Positions 43,503 through 52,663 of a stretch of 64,000 nucleotides of DNA are shown piece after piece; positions within the stretch are counted from its first letter, which is position 1, and each line of letters opens with the position of its first letter. Below the pieces are notes generated by a model. The model did no database searches. It had not been told where the DNA came from and saw only the letters and a list, made by a program, of their open reading frames with translations. Both the position numbers and the translations under genes were made by a program. The stretch is from FEN-1099 sp964511015 (lineage in GTDB: Bacteria > Lernaellota > Lernaellaia > Lernaellales > Lernaellaceae). The DNA lies in assembly GCA_964511015.1 (NCBI GenBank), contig CAZEDX010000008.1, positions 1 to 64,000 of the forward strand. Direction: 5' to 3'.

Positions 43503-44567
43503 CTACCTATTGCGGGTCAAGGAATCGATGGCGGCGGCATCCACCACGATCCGGCTGAGGTTGGGGAGCAACTGGCCAAGCACGCGGTCCCACTTGGTCA
43601 GCCCGCCGGCCGGCACGAACACGATGTCGCCGTTGCGCAAGAACGCAACATCCGGTTTGTGGCCGTGCAGGATATCGTCGTAGTTGATCGTATACACCTG
43701 CGGATTGGCGAGCCCGCCGCGAATGACCTTGATCGCGCGCTTGTAGGCGGTGATCTCGTTGAAGCCGCCGGCCGCGCTGATTGCCTCCGAGAGGCTCATC
43801 CGGCGGTTGCGCATCGGCACTGCTGCAGCGCGGTTCACTTCACCCAACACGAAGATCTTCATGTCTTCCACGCTGGGCAGATAGATCACGTCGCCGTCGG
43901 CAACCGGCAGGTTTTGGCTCGTATCACCCTGCTGGAAAAGCGTGAAGAAGTTGATCGGCACTACCAGCCCTTGCCGCAGCAGACAGGCGCCTTCCAGATT
44001 GGCCTTTTCCGTCGGCCCACCACCCACGGCCACGGCCTCTAACACGGTCGTGGTGGCGGTCACCGGGTACATGCCGGGTTTGGTGACTTGACCCAGCAAG
44101 TAGTACATCTTGCTGGCGTATTCCAGAATTTCGATGTCGACCTGCGGGTTGCGCAGCACCTGCCCAAGCTTTTCGACAATGTACGCCTGTAATTCGGCCA
44201 CACTCATGCCGTCCGCTTGAATATTGCCGACCAACGGCATGAACAGGATGCCGTCGGGGCGAATGCGGGTTTCCTTGCTCAGATCGGGTCGGCTCCAAAC
44301 AGTGATTTTGAGCTTGTCTTCCGGACCCAGGCGGTAGACATCGCGCCGCTGCCGTGCGCTATCCACCATGCCGCGCACGCGTTCGCGCAGTGCCTGGTCG
44401 TCTTCAGGAGAAGCGCCCTGTTGCCACCACGCGTCATCCGGCTGCATACCAGGCTGGTTGGGACCGTTGGCGGTGGAGGTCTCGCATCCCGGCGCGCCCA
44501 GAACAAGACACACCATACCGGCGAGAATCACGGCGATCAGAAGTCGTATCGAGATGGTTAATCGCAT
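43503..44567 (-). CDS. Wza/GumB-type polysaccharide export outer-membrane lipoprotein
   Basis: A 354-residue protein with a signal peptide and a Cys at residue 28 (GAPGC, an imperfect lipobox). A Poly_export domain (YRLGPEDKLKITVWSRPDLS, IRPDGILFMPLVG) is followed by SLBB domains (YYLLGQVTKPGMYPV, KIFVLGEVNRAAAVPM). It forms the outer-membrane exit channel for exopolysaccharide. It is the first gene of the minus-strand run with the Wzc-type kinase, a gap of only five bases apart. No Shine-Dalgarno is evident. Confidence 0.92.
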   Translation of the reverse strand: MRLTISIRLLIAVILAGMVCLVLGAPGCETSTANGPNQPGMQPDDAWWQQGASPEDDQALRERVRGMVDSARQRRDVYRLGPEDKLKITVWSRPDLSKETRIRPDGILFMPLVGNIQADGMSVAELQAYIVEKLGQVLRNPQVDIEILEYASKMYYLLGQVTKPGMYPVTATTTVLEAVAVGGGPTEKANLEGACLLRQGLVVPINFFTLFQQGDTSQNLPVADGDVIYLPSVEDMKIFVLGEVNRAAAVPMRNRRMSLSEAISAAGGFNEITAYKRAIKVIRGGLANPQVYTINYDDILHGHKPDVAFLRNGDIVFVPAGGLTKWDRVLGQLLPNLSRIVVDAAAIDSLTRNR

Positions 44568-44615
44568 GACAATCTATTAAACCGGTTATTTGCAACTTTG
44601 CAAGCAGGAAGACAA

Positions 44616-45461
44616 TTATCCGGCAAGTTGACCGTCCTGTGGTTCGTTATCTTCAGCTGGTGGCGCCATCGGTTTCTTCTTGCCAAACAGGGCAACCGAA
44701 GCCACGCCGGCCAGGTACAAGATTGTTAACGGCACTCCCAGGCCGATCTGGGAAACGATATCGGGCGGCGTCAGCACCGCCGCGACGACAAAAATCAGCA
44801 CCAACGCCCAACGTAAGCCGCGCAGCAGCTGTTTGGCCGTCACCAGCCCCATACGGCCCAGGATGAACATTACCAGCGGCAGTTGGAATGCCGCGCCAAA
44901 CGCCAGCATCAACCCGACCGCAAAGGAAAAGTACTCGCGCGTACTGATGAGCGCTTTCAAGTAATCACTGGTGAAGTTGCCGATGAAGTAGGTCAGACCG
45001 ATAGGAAAAATCTCAAAATAGCCAAAAGCCCCGCCGACAACGAACAACAGCGAGCCAATGCCGACGAAGGCCATCAGAAAGCGCTGTTCGCCCCGATGCA
45101 GGCCAGACCAGACAAAACGTCCGAGGAAATACATCCAGAACGGTGTAGCCGCCAGGAAGCCGGCAAAAAGGCCGACCTTCATGTAGGTCACAAAACCCTC
45201 CGGCGGCGATGTGAAGATCAACCGCTGGTCAAGGCCCAGTCGCGCGTAGACCTCCATAATCGGTAGCGTGAGCACACGAAAGATGTCAGCCGAAAAATAG
45301 ATTCCGACACCAGTAAACACGCCGATCGAAATCATGCTGTACAACAACGCGCGGCGCAGTTCGGACAGATGTTCGAGAATGCCCATGTTCCCGTCAGGAA
45401 CAGGCACCGGAGGTAGCTGTTTCTCCTTCTCCGGAGTATCAACCGGGGGCTGTTCGCTCAC
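44616..45461 (-). CDS. tatC: Sec-independent protein translocase TatC
   Basis: A 281-residue TatC with six TM segments: a Pro-rich N-terminal tail, then GILEHLSELRRALLYS with the conserved LxELR motif, SPPEGFVTYMKVGLFAG, and a FEIFPIGLTYF region. It exports folded proteins bearing twin-Arg signals. The start is a GTG at 45461 with GAGGAG eight bases upstream, five bases after the TatB stop. The C-terminal tail is longer than usual and acidic. Confidence 0.95.
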   Translation of the reverse strand: MSEQPPVDTPEKEKQLPPVPVPDGNMGILEHLSELRRALLYSMISIGVFTGVGIYFSADIFRVLTLPIMEVYARLGLDQRLIFTSPPEGFVTYMKVGLFAGFLAATPFWMYFLGRFVWSGLHRGEQRFLMAFVGIGSLLFVVGGAFGYFEIFPIGLTYFIGNFTSDYLKALISTREYFSFAVGLMLAFGAAFQLPLVMFILGRMGLVTAKQLLRGLRWALVLIFVVAAVLTPPDIVSQIGLGVPLTILYLAGVASVALFGKKKPMAPPAEDNEPQDGQLAG

Positions 45462-45466
45462 GATTG

Positions 45467-45808
45467 CTACTCCTCGCCCGGTTCGGAGGAAACGGGAGAA
45501 GAACTCGTCGATCTTACTTCGACCTGTTCGACAGGTGATTCGGATTGGTCATAGGCTGGACCGCCAGACGGTGGCGCCGACGGCGGAATCGGCGGACGCA
45601 CATTCGGCCCAGTCCGACGCTCACGGTCGGCCATCTCGATTTGGCGAATTTCCATGTTGATTTCGCGCTGTAGAGTCAGCATCAAATGCCGCAACCAGGC
45701 GACAGTCCGACCCAGCGTTCGCGCCGCTTTGGGCAAATTGCCGGGCCCGACCACCATCAGGGCGACGATCAGGATCAGGATAATCTCGCCGAAACCGACG
45801 TCGAACAT
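45467..45808 (-). CDS. tatB: Twin-arginine translocase subunit TatB/TatA
   Basis: A 113-residue protein with the classic start MFDVGFGEIILILIVALMVV, then GPGNLPKAARTLG and an amphipathic helix, and a variable Pro/Ser/Glu tail. The Glu in FGEI and the length favour TatB. I take the ATG at 45808, with AAAGGGG upstream, instead of an earlier in-frame start. It is followed by tatC. A separate TatA is not in the window. Confidence 0.92.
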   Translation of the reverse strand: MFDVGFGEIILILIVALMVVGPGNLPKAARTLGRTVAWLRHLMLTLQREINMEIRQIEMADRERRTGPNVRPPIPPSAPPSGGPAYDQSESPVEQVEVRSTSSSPVSSEPGEE

Positions 45809-45894
45809 GTTACCCCTTTGCGCAATTCGTTCCGGCCTGCAGCAGGTGAAGCTATCGCTAGCGTTGGTGGGTGTCAATGACGAAAGGGGGCGTG

Positions 45895-46884
45895 CTACAG
45901 GATCGCGCGCAGATTGCTCACCGGCGTTTGAATCGAGGCAAGCTGGTCACCTCCGCCAAGCTGGGCTTGGGTGCGCGCGTCGGCCGCGATGTGAATCAGC
46001 TCGTCGTGCCCTTTCACCGGAAAGTGGCGGGGGTGATAGCAAGAAACGCCGATCGACAGTGAAATTCGGAACGGATAGTCACCAGCGCGGATCTCGCGGT
46101 TGCGCAACATGACCAACAAGCGCTCGGCCAGTTCGCGCGCCCCATTGAGCGAGGTGTGCGGCAAAATCAAGAAAAAGCTGTCGATGTCAAAATGGCCGAG
46201 GATATCGAAGATGCGCTTGCGGTTCTCGAGAACACGGGCCACCCCCCGCGCCACGCGGTCAGCCGATTCAGTACCCTGCAACTCGCGTAACGCCGGCAAG
46301 CCATCAACGCTGATCAGCATAAAGGCTAGATCGGCGCCGTGGCGCTTGGTCCGCTCCCATTCGGCGCGCAACAACCGGTCGAGATGATTGCGGCGGTACA
46401 AGCCCGTGGTCGGATCGGTAACCTGATTGTCCCGGATCTGGCGGTTGGCCAACTCGAGGTAGGCATTGCGCCGGCGTAGGTCTTCGCTCGACTTGGCCAG
46501 AGTAAATGCCTTTTTGTGTAGTTCGAGAGTAATGTCGGCGAAATTACGACCGGCCTGCTGTACCGACTCGGCAACAAGCACGGCGCCGTTCCGGTCGCGG
46601 AAGAATGAGGCGATTAGATCTACCCGTCGATCATTCGCGTCCCGCGCGGCCAGCATTTCCCCGGTGAAACGCCCGCTCTCCACCGCACGATCAGTATGGC
46701 CTTCAGGATCCATGATCAGAATCTGGTACAGTCCGCGGCCAACGAGTTCTTCCGGTGGGAAACCGAGCGCGGCGACACACCCTTGCCCTGCTTCAACCAC
46801 CTTTAGCTCGTTGTCGAGTCGCAGAACTACCAAACGAGGATTACTCACCAGGTAGTCCCACACAAACTGAAATAGTTTTTCCAT
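45895..46884 (-). CDS. PAS-GGDEF protein with degenerate GGDEF motif
   Basis: A 329-residue protein: an N-terminal PAS-like domain (residues 10-115), a helical linker, and a GGDEF-type cyclase domain from about residue 155 (TDPTTGLYRRNHLDRLL is the usual entry motif). The active-site GGDEF is replaced by DIDSF (Asp233-Phe237), so cyclic-di-GMP synthesis is unlikely. No obvious RxxD inhibitory site is seen. It may act as a sensor or binding protein. It stands alone between pspA and tatB, with no strong ribosome site. Confidence 0.85.
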   Translation of the reverse strand: MEKLFQFVWDYLVSNPRLVVLRLDNELKVVEAGQGCVAALGFPPEELVGRGLYQILIMDPEGHTDRAVESGRFTGEMLAARDANDRRVDLIASFFRDRNGAVLVAESVQQAGRNFADITLELHKKAFTLAKSSEDLRRRNAYLELANRQIRDNQVTDPTTGLYRRNHLDRLLRAEWERTKRHGADLAFMLISVDGLPALRELQGTESADRVARGVARVLENRKRIFDILGHFDIDSFFLILPHTSLNGARELAERLLVMLRNREIRAGDYPFRISLSIGVSCYHPRHFPVKGHDELIHIAADARTQAQLGGGDQLASIQTPVSNLRAIL

Positions 46885-46925
46885 CGTTACCGCCGCTGTA
46901 ACAGCACCTGTCTAATTGTTCGGCT

Positions 46926-46939
46926 AGAACGCGCGTTCT
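46926..46939. promoter_or_regulatory. 14-bp palindrome in an AT-rich control region
   Basis: AGAACGCGCGTTCT is a perfect palindrome in the 135-base gap between pspA and the PAS-GGDEF gene. The gap is otherwise AT-rich at 46960-47020, unlike its surroundings, and probably holds the promoter of the PAS-GGDEF gene. Confidence 0.4.
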
Positions 46940-47019
46940 CTTGACCGGATTCTAAGCACCACCATATCGTAGAAATACATAATAAATACAATTGGTTACA
47001 ATTAAGTATAAGTGTTAAA

Positions 47020-47799
47020 CTATTCAGTTACTTTCTTGGGACCAACGGTTTTGGACACTTCGACCGCCACCGGTTCCGCCTGCACTGTGGCCTGCTCTGC
47101 CGGCCCTAGTGTCTTTTCTTCCACCGGCGTTGGCGACACCAAGCCCATTTCCATTTCAAATTGCTTGAGTAGCTCGTTGGCCTGGATCTTTTGGGCCTCT
47201 TTCTCGATTTCGATGCCGGCGATATCGACATTGTCCAAGGCCATGGACATCTTGGCTTGGTTCAGCGCCGCTTCCTTGTTGACGCGCTCGATCATTTCGT
47301 CGTGAGTCTGGTCGATGCCGCCGATTTCAAAGGTCTGCATTGCATCGGCCACTTGTTTCTGCCAGGCGCTCTGGCGGTGCGTCGCGATTGCGCGTTGCAC
47401 TTCTTCGATCTTGCGCTTTTTCTCGATCATGAAGGCCTCTTTTACCTTCAGCGCTTTCTCGTAGGCTTCGCGGCTGACCTTGAGCTGACCTTCGTCACTG
47501 GCCGCCTCGGCGGTCATCGCTTCCAACGTAGTGGCGAAATTCAGAGCGAGATCGCGTCGGCCACCTTGTAGCGCTGCCTTGATCTTGGCCTTGAGCTCGT
47601 CGATCTTGGTTTGCCGGGCCCGTTGCCGGTTTTCGATCAATGTGACATTCGCTTTGATCATCGCGATCGACTGATTCATCTTCGGCACTTGATCGTTCAT
47701 ATCTCGGATGTTCTGCCGCAAGATCTTTTCCGGATCTTCCAGCGATTCCATGGCCCCACCAAAGATGCTGCGTAGCCACCGCACAAACCGTGCAAACAT
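47020..47799 (-). CDS. pspA: PspA/IM30 family envelope-stress protein
   Basis: A 259-residue, largely helical protein: an amphipathic N-terminal helix (FARFVRWLRSIFGGAMESLEDP) and a long coiled coil (DLALNFATTLEAMTAEAASDE, AYEKALKVKEAFMIEKKRKI), as in PspA/Vipp1, which coat and mend the inner membrane. The C-terminal 35 residues are Val/Pro/Glu-rich and extend beyond the usual domain. GGGAGG lies five bases before the ATG. A 12-bp palindrome (TGCGAATTCGCA) at 47818-47829 sits just upstream. No pspBC or pspF is adjacent. Confidence 0.88.
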   Translation of the reverse strand: MFARFVRWLRSIFGGAMESLEDPEKILRQNIRDMNDQVPKMNQSIAMIKANVTLIENRQRARQTKIDELKAKIKAALQGGRRDLALNFATTLEAMTAEAASDEGQLKVSREAYEKALKVKEAFMIEKKRKIEEVQRAIATHRQSAWQKQVADAMQTFEIGGIDQTHDEMIERVNKEAALNQAKMSMALDNVDIAGIEIEKEAQKIQANELLKQFEMEMGLVSPTPVEEKTLGPAEQATVQAEPVAVEVSKTVGPKKVTE

Positions 47800-47968
47800 G
47801 TTAGCCTCCCACGGAGATGCGAATTCGCAATGAGATTTCCTTCTTCTTACCTGTTGTCCAAGCCAGGGGTCAAGCGCACTCGCCAGGGGCGTCCGCCAAC
47901 TTGCGCGGGCTCGGCCCCAACGCTACCATTACCCGATCGAAAATCGCCGGAAATCAGGACCTTTCACC

Positions 47969-49264
47969 GTGACACCGACCTCGGAACATCGAGAGCGCCA
48001 ACGGCTGCGTCAGCGAATCATGTTCACCATCGTTGTCGTCGTTTTCCTGCTGGTCTTCGTGACGATCATTCTCGGACAACTGGAAACGCGGAAGGTGGTT
48101 GATTCCAGCGGGGAACAGGAACAGGTCGTCCATCTCCCGAAAGACTGGCTGTACACCGAAGACACGGCGTCCGGAACAGTCTACCGGTTCAACGACAAGT
48201 ACATGTTGCGGCGGTCATTTCCGGTAACCAAGGCGGCCGGCACGGTCCGGATCATTCTTACGGGAGAGTCGTTCATGATGGGATCCCCCTGGGTGATTCA
48301 GGACGGCGACCCGAACATCACCGGGGGCATTCCGGATTGGCTGCAAGCTGAATTCGCATGGCGATTCCCAAACGCTCGCTTTGAAATCATCAATGCGGCC
48401 GTGGGGGCGCAGAATTCCACTCGCGTGCGGGAAATTGTCGAACGGATGGTTCAGGTCGAACCTGATCTGATGATCGTCGCAACCGGCAACAACGAGGGAT
48501 ACGTGCCGCCCTCACGTGTCAATGAACTGTTGCGGGAGTGGGTCGTCTATCGCGTGCTGAAGAAGGCGTTGATCCGCCCACCGCGGATTGACGAACGTTC
48601 ATTCTTTACCCCCCAGGATCCGGAAACGAAAAAGATCGAGGATCAGTTTCAGGAAAACATCCGGTCGATAATCGCCGCTTGCCGCGGGGCCAAGGTGCCG
48701 CTTTTGTTCTGCACCTTGCCAATTAACTGGACATATCGTGGTCCGGATCCTGGTGTACATGGCGTTTCGGGCAAGCCTGAAACCGATCCCCATCTGCAGC
48801 GAGGCCGCGAGTTGCTGAAAACGGGGGATTTGAACGGGGCGGCGCAAGAGTTGTCACAGGCGACGAACCAGGGCTATGCCGCATTGTACCTGGCCGAGAT
48901 CCAAGAACGGCTCGGGCAAATCGACATGGCGCGCCAACTCTACCGCCTGCATGTTCAACTGGTACCCAACAACCGCACGCGCCCGTCATTCAATGAGTTC
49001 GTTCGCCGAACCACCAAACAACAAGGTGTGCCACTGGTCGATCTCGAACGGGCTGCCGACCGGCTTGCCGGCGCGGCGATTGTGCCCCCGGATTTCTATT
49101 GGGACTACTGCCATCTGACCAAACACGGCTACTATCAAATGATGCTGGAAATCGAGGCCGAATTGTTGCGCCGGCGCCTCTTGCCGGCCACTTTGGGAAA
49201 CCCTCAACCCGCTCCCACCCATGATGAATTGGTGGCGCGCGATCAAAAGCTGGCGGGACAGTAA
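47969..49264 (+). CDS. Membrane-anchored SGNH/GDSL hydrolase-like protein with TPR-like insert
   Basis: A 431-residue protein with an N-terminal TM segment (residues 17-36, IMFTIVVVVFLLVFVTIILG) and an SGNH-like extracytoplasmic domain. Block I is LTGESFMMG, later blocks are AVGAQNSTR and ATGNNEGY, and the C-terminal DYCHLTKHGYY has the Asp-x-x-His pair. Residues 275-320 (GRELLKTGDLNGAAQELSQA) look like a TPR insert. Such proteins often add or remove acyl groups on extracellular polymers. The start is a GTG. Confidence 0.8.
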   Translation: MTPTSEHRERQRLRQRIMFTIVVVVFLLVFVTIILGQLETRKVVDSSGEQEQVVHLPKDWLYTEDTASGTVYRFNDKYMLRRSFPVTKAAGTVRIILTGESFMMGSPWVIQDGDPNITGGIPDWLQAEFAWRFPNARFEIINAAVGAQNSTRVREIVERMVQVEPDLMIVATGNNEGYVPPSRVNELLREWVVYRVLKKALIRPPRIDERSFFTPQDPETKKIEDQFQENIRSIIAACRGAKVPLLFCTLPINWTYRGPDPGVHGVSGKPETDPHLQRGRELLKTGDLNGAAQELSQATNQGYAALYLAEIQERLGQIDMARQLYRLHVQLVPNNRTRPSFNEFVRRTTKQQGVPLVDLERAADRLAGAAIVPPDFYWDYCHLTKHGYYQMMLEIEAELLRRRLLPATLGNPQPAPTHDELVARDQKLAGQ

Positions 49265-49280
49265 GGAGTAGCTGATTCTG

Positions 49281-50918
49281 ATGAGCGAGAAAACGCCAGC
49301 CATTCCCGCCAAGACCGCTTCCGCCAAGTGGCTGGTATTGGTGGCCAGTGTGTTGTTTGTCGCCATCAGGCTAGCGATCATCATCACGGGGATCGACCAC
49401 CTCAGTCACGCGAGCGGTGAAGAAGGCCCCGTTGTCGTCGCAGCAAAAATGCTCGCCCAATTCGGCCACTACTACAATCCGTTCGTCCACCTCTGGGGCT
49501 ACCGGCCGACCATGTGGGCGTTGATAGCGCTGATGAAACTCGGCCTGTCCGACATGGCCGCACCCAAGATTCTCGCCTTGCTGGTCTCCCTGCTGGGGTT
49601 TGTGTCGCTGATTTCTTTTATTGCCTGGCGTTGGGAAACGCGGACCGCCATGGTGCTGGCGGCGCTGTTCATCTTCCCCAGCGAACCGTTTCTCAAGTGG
49701 AGCTTGATGACCTGGGGAGCCTACCCCGAGGCCGCCAGTCTGATTCTACTGCCACTGGCCTTGTTTGGCGTGGCCTTGGAAAGCCAACGGGCATTCTGGC
49801 CGTTGACAGCGGGTATCACCGCTGGTCTGGTATTGGCGTTTTCTCCATCAGTGGCTTTTGTACCTTTGGCGATGTTCGCGGTGTTACTTCTGCCCGTGCC
49901 CGTGAACGGCTGGTTCAAGAAGGCGTCCTTGTTGATTCTAGGCGCGGTGATCGGGTTGTCACCCCTGCTCTGGTGGTTTAGCCAAGACGCAACTCATCTT
50001 TCGTTCGAAGCACATGCCATCGCGGGCAACAATACGGCGGCGATTCCGCTGTTGGACGCCATTCGCGCCCCCGCCTGGTCGCCAATTGCGCGTTTGCTGG
50101 TCGACCGGCTAGAGGGTCTTTCTTTCTATGGTCGTCCGTGGCAAACCGTTCTGGTCCTCTTCTCTGCCTTGTGGCTGCTGGTATCCGGTTTTTGGAGCCG
50201 ACGAGGCGAAGCGCGTGCCAGGTGGCAATTGATTTTTCCACTAAGTCTGGTTCTTGGCACGATAATGATCGCCACGTTCCGCTTTGCGGAGAACCTCGAT
50301 ATGCGCCACGTATTGTGGTTCTTCCCAGCTGGCATGGTCTGTGCCGGTTTTTTCCTGTCCGAGCGCCTGACATACGCGGAATTGCCTGTTTGGCGACGGA
50401 GACTGGTGCCGCTGGAAACGGTGATCAAGTCACTGCTGCTGTTACTGCTGGTCGCCCAGAACGCCGTAGCGGCCCTGCGCCCGATCGATCCGCTGGATGG
50501 CAACATGCTCGGGCGGTATCGGGGGGTGACCTACCAAGCCTACTTCATTTACCACGTACTCGGACCAGAAGTGGACGCGGTCAATTGTGTGCTTGATCAG
50601 TTGCCCGACCGCATGCGCGAGATGAATTTCCGTTTGGGCTTCTCGAAAGGCTTCCTGATTCAAGAAAGCTGGAATCATTTTCTGTACCGTCCGAATCGTC
50701 TGGCCTATGACTTCCATACCCTCACGCCACCGCCGACAGAGGCGGAACGAATACCGTTCTTCACCGGCTTGGGTTGCGCGATGGCGGTCAAAGCCGGTGT
50801 TCAAACCAGCGACTTTGAAACCATCGCGCACAACTACGGCCCGAACCTACGAAGCGCGGCCGAGAGTGGCTTTGCGCTCTGCCGCCGTCTCAGTTGCTTG
50901 CCCCATCCCCCTCGTTAA
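49281..50918 (+). CDS. Polytopic membrane protein, GT-C glycosyltransferase-like
   Basis: A 545-residue protein with about 10-11 TM segments. The first periplasmic loop has DHLSHASGEEGPVV, in the place where GT-C/PMT-type glycosyltransferases carry an acidic active-site motif. I do not recognise a precise family. It follows the SGNH gene by 16 bases, so the two are probably co-transcribed. The C-terminus overlaps the convergent SGNH gene by 29 bases. Confidence 0.72.
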   Translation: MSEKTPAIPAKTASAKWLVLVASVLFVAIRLAIIITGIDHLSHASGEEGPVVVAAKMLAQFGHYYNPFVHLWGYRPTMWALIALMKLGLSDMAAPKILALLVSLLGFVSLISFIAWRWETRTAMVLAALFIFPSEPFLKWSLMTWGAYPEAASLILLPLALFGVALESQRAFWPLTAGITAGLVLAFSPSVAFVPLAMFAVLLLPVPVNGWFKKASLLILGAVIGLSPLLWWFSQDATHLSFEAHAIAGNNTAAIPLLDAIRAPAWSPIARLLVDRLEGLSFYGRPWQTVLVLFSALWLLVSGFWSRRGEARARWQLIFPLSLVLGTIMIATFRFAENLDMRHVLWFFPAGMVCAGFFLSERLTYAELPVWRRRLVPLETVIKSLLLLLLVAQNAVAALRPIDPLDGNMLGRYRGVTYQAYFIYHVLGPEVDAVNCVLDQLPDRMREMNFRLGFSKGFLIQESWNHFLYRPNRLAYDFHTLTPPPTEAERIPFFTGLGCAMAVKAGVQTSDFETIAHNYGPNLRSAAESGFALCRRLSCLPHPPR

Positions 50919-51969
50919 AAAACTTCGTACCGGGAATGAAGCGCTGGTCAATCAACCATTTGGCAATCTGCTCGCCGTACCAGGCAAGAACCTTCTTCGG
51001 AGGGTGTATTTGCCGGTATTCTTCCGGCAGATCGTCGGCATTCAGGACCAGCGTCGGTGCGGTTACACCGGCAAACGAGTTGAGACCATTGACGATCGGC
51101 CTTGCTTGGTGTTGGAACAATTCCATAAACGGACCCAGGATGACGCAAGTCTGTACTCTTCCCCGGCTCTCGCGTAGAAAACTACCCAAGGCTCGGGCGC
51201 TTTCGGCACGGAACTGATCACCGGAATCCATCCAGAAAACCCGATCATTTGTTCGATGCGCTTCTGCCCACGCCAACCGCGCGTACCGGTAGATCGCCAA
51301 ATGTCCCATGAACCATCGATTGAGCGTACGCCTGAAACTCGAAGATGTGGCAACCGGCAACAGGCGGTCCCAATAGTCTGGTCGCCGCGCGAAGTACGGC
51401 GCGACCGGTGCGCCCCACAAGAAGCCGATCGGCGTGGTGTTGGAAGGCGCGACGATCACCAGATCAGGTTTGAATCGTTGCACCACCTCGCGGCCGAGGG
51501 TGGCCATTTGCAGCCCAATGTAGGCGCTGGTCCCAAAGTTCCATACCTCACAGCGCTGAGAAGAAAGCTGGTTCAACGACGCTTCAAGTTGGGCCGGCCA
51601 GGTTTCCTGATCGTTCACCATGGCGCCGAACACGTTCGAACCGCCGAGGCAAACGACGCGAAAGGCGCCAGCTGGCTTGGTCAGCGGCCTTTCTGCGCTC
51701 CGCGCGCCGAGAGAGTTGATGGTGACACGATACCAACCGAACGGCCCCAGATAGCGCTCGGATGAACCAGGTTTTAGGCGGAAAGTGAGATTGGGGTCCG
51801 GATCGGCGATGTAGTTTGCCAAATCGCCGCGCGCGTAATAGAGGTTCTTTTCAACGTAACGCCAGTCCACACCTGAGACACGAATAGTCCCCTCGGCGAT
51901 CGCCAACGCTACCGCCAGTGACAAAAACGCCCTATGCAGCCGACGCCGAGTACGGGACGACCATAACAT
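50890..51969 (-). CDS. SGNH/GDSL hydrolase-like protein
   Basis: A 359-residue protein with an N-terminal membrane anchor or signal (HRAFLSLAVALAIAEG). SGNH blocks are visible: block I VVCLGGSNVFGAMV, block II WNFGTSAYIGLQ, block III region APSNTTP, and a late IHPPKKVLAWYGEQIA with the His. Motifs differ from the first SGNH-like protein, so it is not a recent duplicate. The ATG at 51969 is chosen over the upstream in-frame ATG because the signal segment then begins the protein. Confidence 0.78.
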   Translation of the reverse strand: MLWSSRTRRRLHRAFLSLAVALAIAEGTIRVSGVDWRYVEKNLYYARGDLANYIADPDPNLTFRLKPGSSERYLGPFGWYRVTINSLGARSAERPLTKPAGAFRVVCLGGSNVFGAMVNDQETWPAQLEASLNQLSSQRCEVWNFGTSAYIGLQMATLGREVVQRFKPDLVIVAPSNTTPIGFLWGAPVAPYFARRPDYWDRLLPVATSSSFRRTLNRWFMGHLAIYRYARLAWAEAHRTNDRVFWMDSGDQFRAESARALGSFLRESRGRVQTCVILGPFMELFQHQARPIVNGLNSFAGVTAPTLVLNADDLPEEYRQIHPPKKVLAWYGEQIAKWLIDQRFIPGTKFFNEGDGASN

Positions 51970-52080
51970 GGTCCCAATTCTACCGTCGGCGCTCGGTTGA
52001 CAGTAGCCCCCCGGTGGCATAGGAAAGTAAGAGCTATCGCGAATCCGGCGGTTGTGGTCGGCCCGCGGCGGGAGGATCTG

Positions 52081-52587
52081 ATGCAGCGAGTTTTGATCGT
52101 CATGTTAGCGTTGGTGGTGGCGGCCTGGGTAGGCTGCGCACCCGCTGAAAAGGTCAACGAAGACAACGCGGACCAGTCCGTTTCGTTTCCTTTGCTGGTT
52201 GACAGCGACCAGATATTCGGCTTCACCAGCGGTTCCGAGATCGGCGACCTGCACTTCTCGGACTCCAAAGGCCTGGTCGGCTCCCGAATCAAATGCAATC
52301 TGAAATTGGACGACTGGGACCGTTTCCAAGACACCACATTAGCGGGCTCGATCGTGCTCAACAACACCGACGCCACCAAGGTCGACGAGTACGCCGAGTA
52401 CTTCGAAGTCACCAGTGACGAGACCGAGGTTTACTTCTACATCCCGCAGATCAAATCCGTACCCACCGTACTGAATTTCACGTTCACCCTGTATTTCTCT
52501 GAAGAAACCGACACGGGTTCCTTGCACGAGTTCATCGCCAAACAAGACTACCAATTCGAGGTCGACCAGGGGCAACCGGCGACCTGA
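52081..52587 (+). CDS. Small lipoprotein, unknown function
   Basis: A 168-residue lipoprotein: signal peptide ending AAWVGC, then an acidic beta-rich domain (FTSGSEIGDLHFSDSKGLVG, VLNFTFTLYFSEETD). GGAGG lies five bases before the ATG. A terminator follows. I recognise no family. Confidence 0.75.
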   Translation: MQRVLIVMLALVVAAWVGCAPAEKVNEDNADQSVSFPLLVDSDQIFGFTSGSEIGDLHFSDSKGLVGSRIKCNLKLDDWDRFQDTTLAGSIVLNNTDATKVDEYAEYFEVTSDETEVYFYIPQIKSVPTVLNFTFTLYFSEETDTGSLHEFIAKQDYQFEVDQGQPAT

Positions 52588-52610
52588 GCCAAACCTCCAG
52601 TCAGCCATAT

Positions 52611-52637
52611 GGGCCCGGCGGCGGGCCCGTTTCTTTT
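52611..52637 (+). terminator. Rho-independent terminator
   Basis: GGGCCCG and CGGGCCC pair around a 4-base loop and are followed by GTTTCTTTTT, 24 bases after the small lipoprotein gene. Confidence 0.8.
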
Positions 52638-52651
52638 TACCGGTCGCCGGT

Positions 52652-52657
52652 TATACT
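52652..52657 (+). promoter_or_regulatory. Candidate -10 element giving a leaderless subtilase transcript
   Basis: TATACT lies six bases before the ATG of the subtilase. The -35 region is poor. There is no Shine-Dalgarno. Confidence 0.4.
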
Positions 52658-52663
52658 TTTGGC

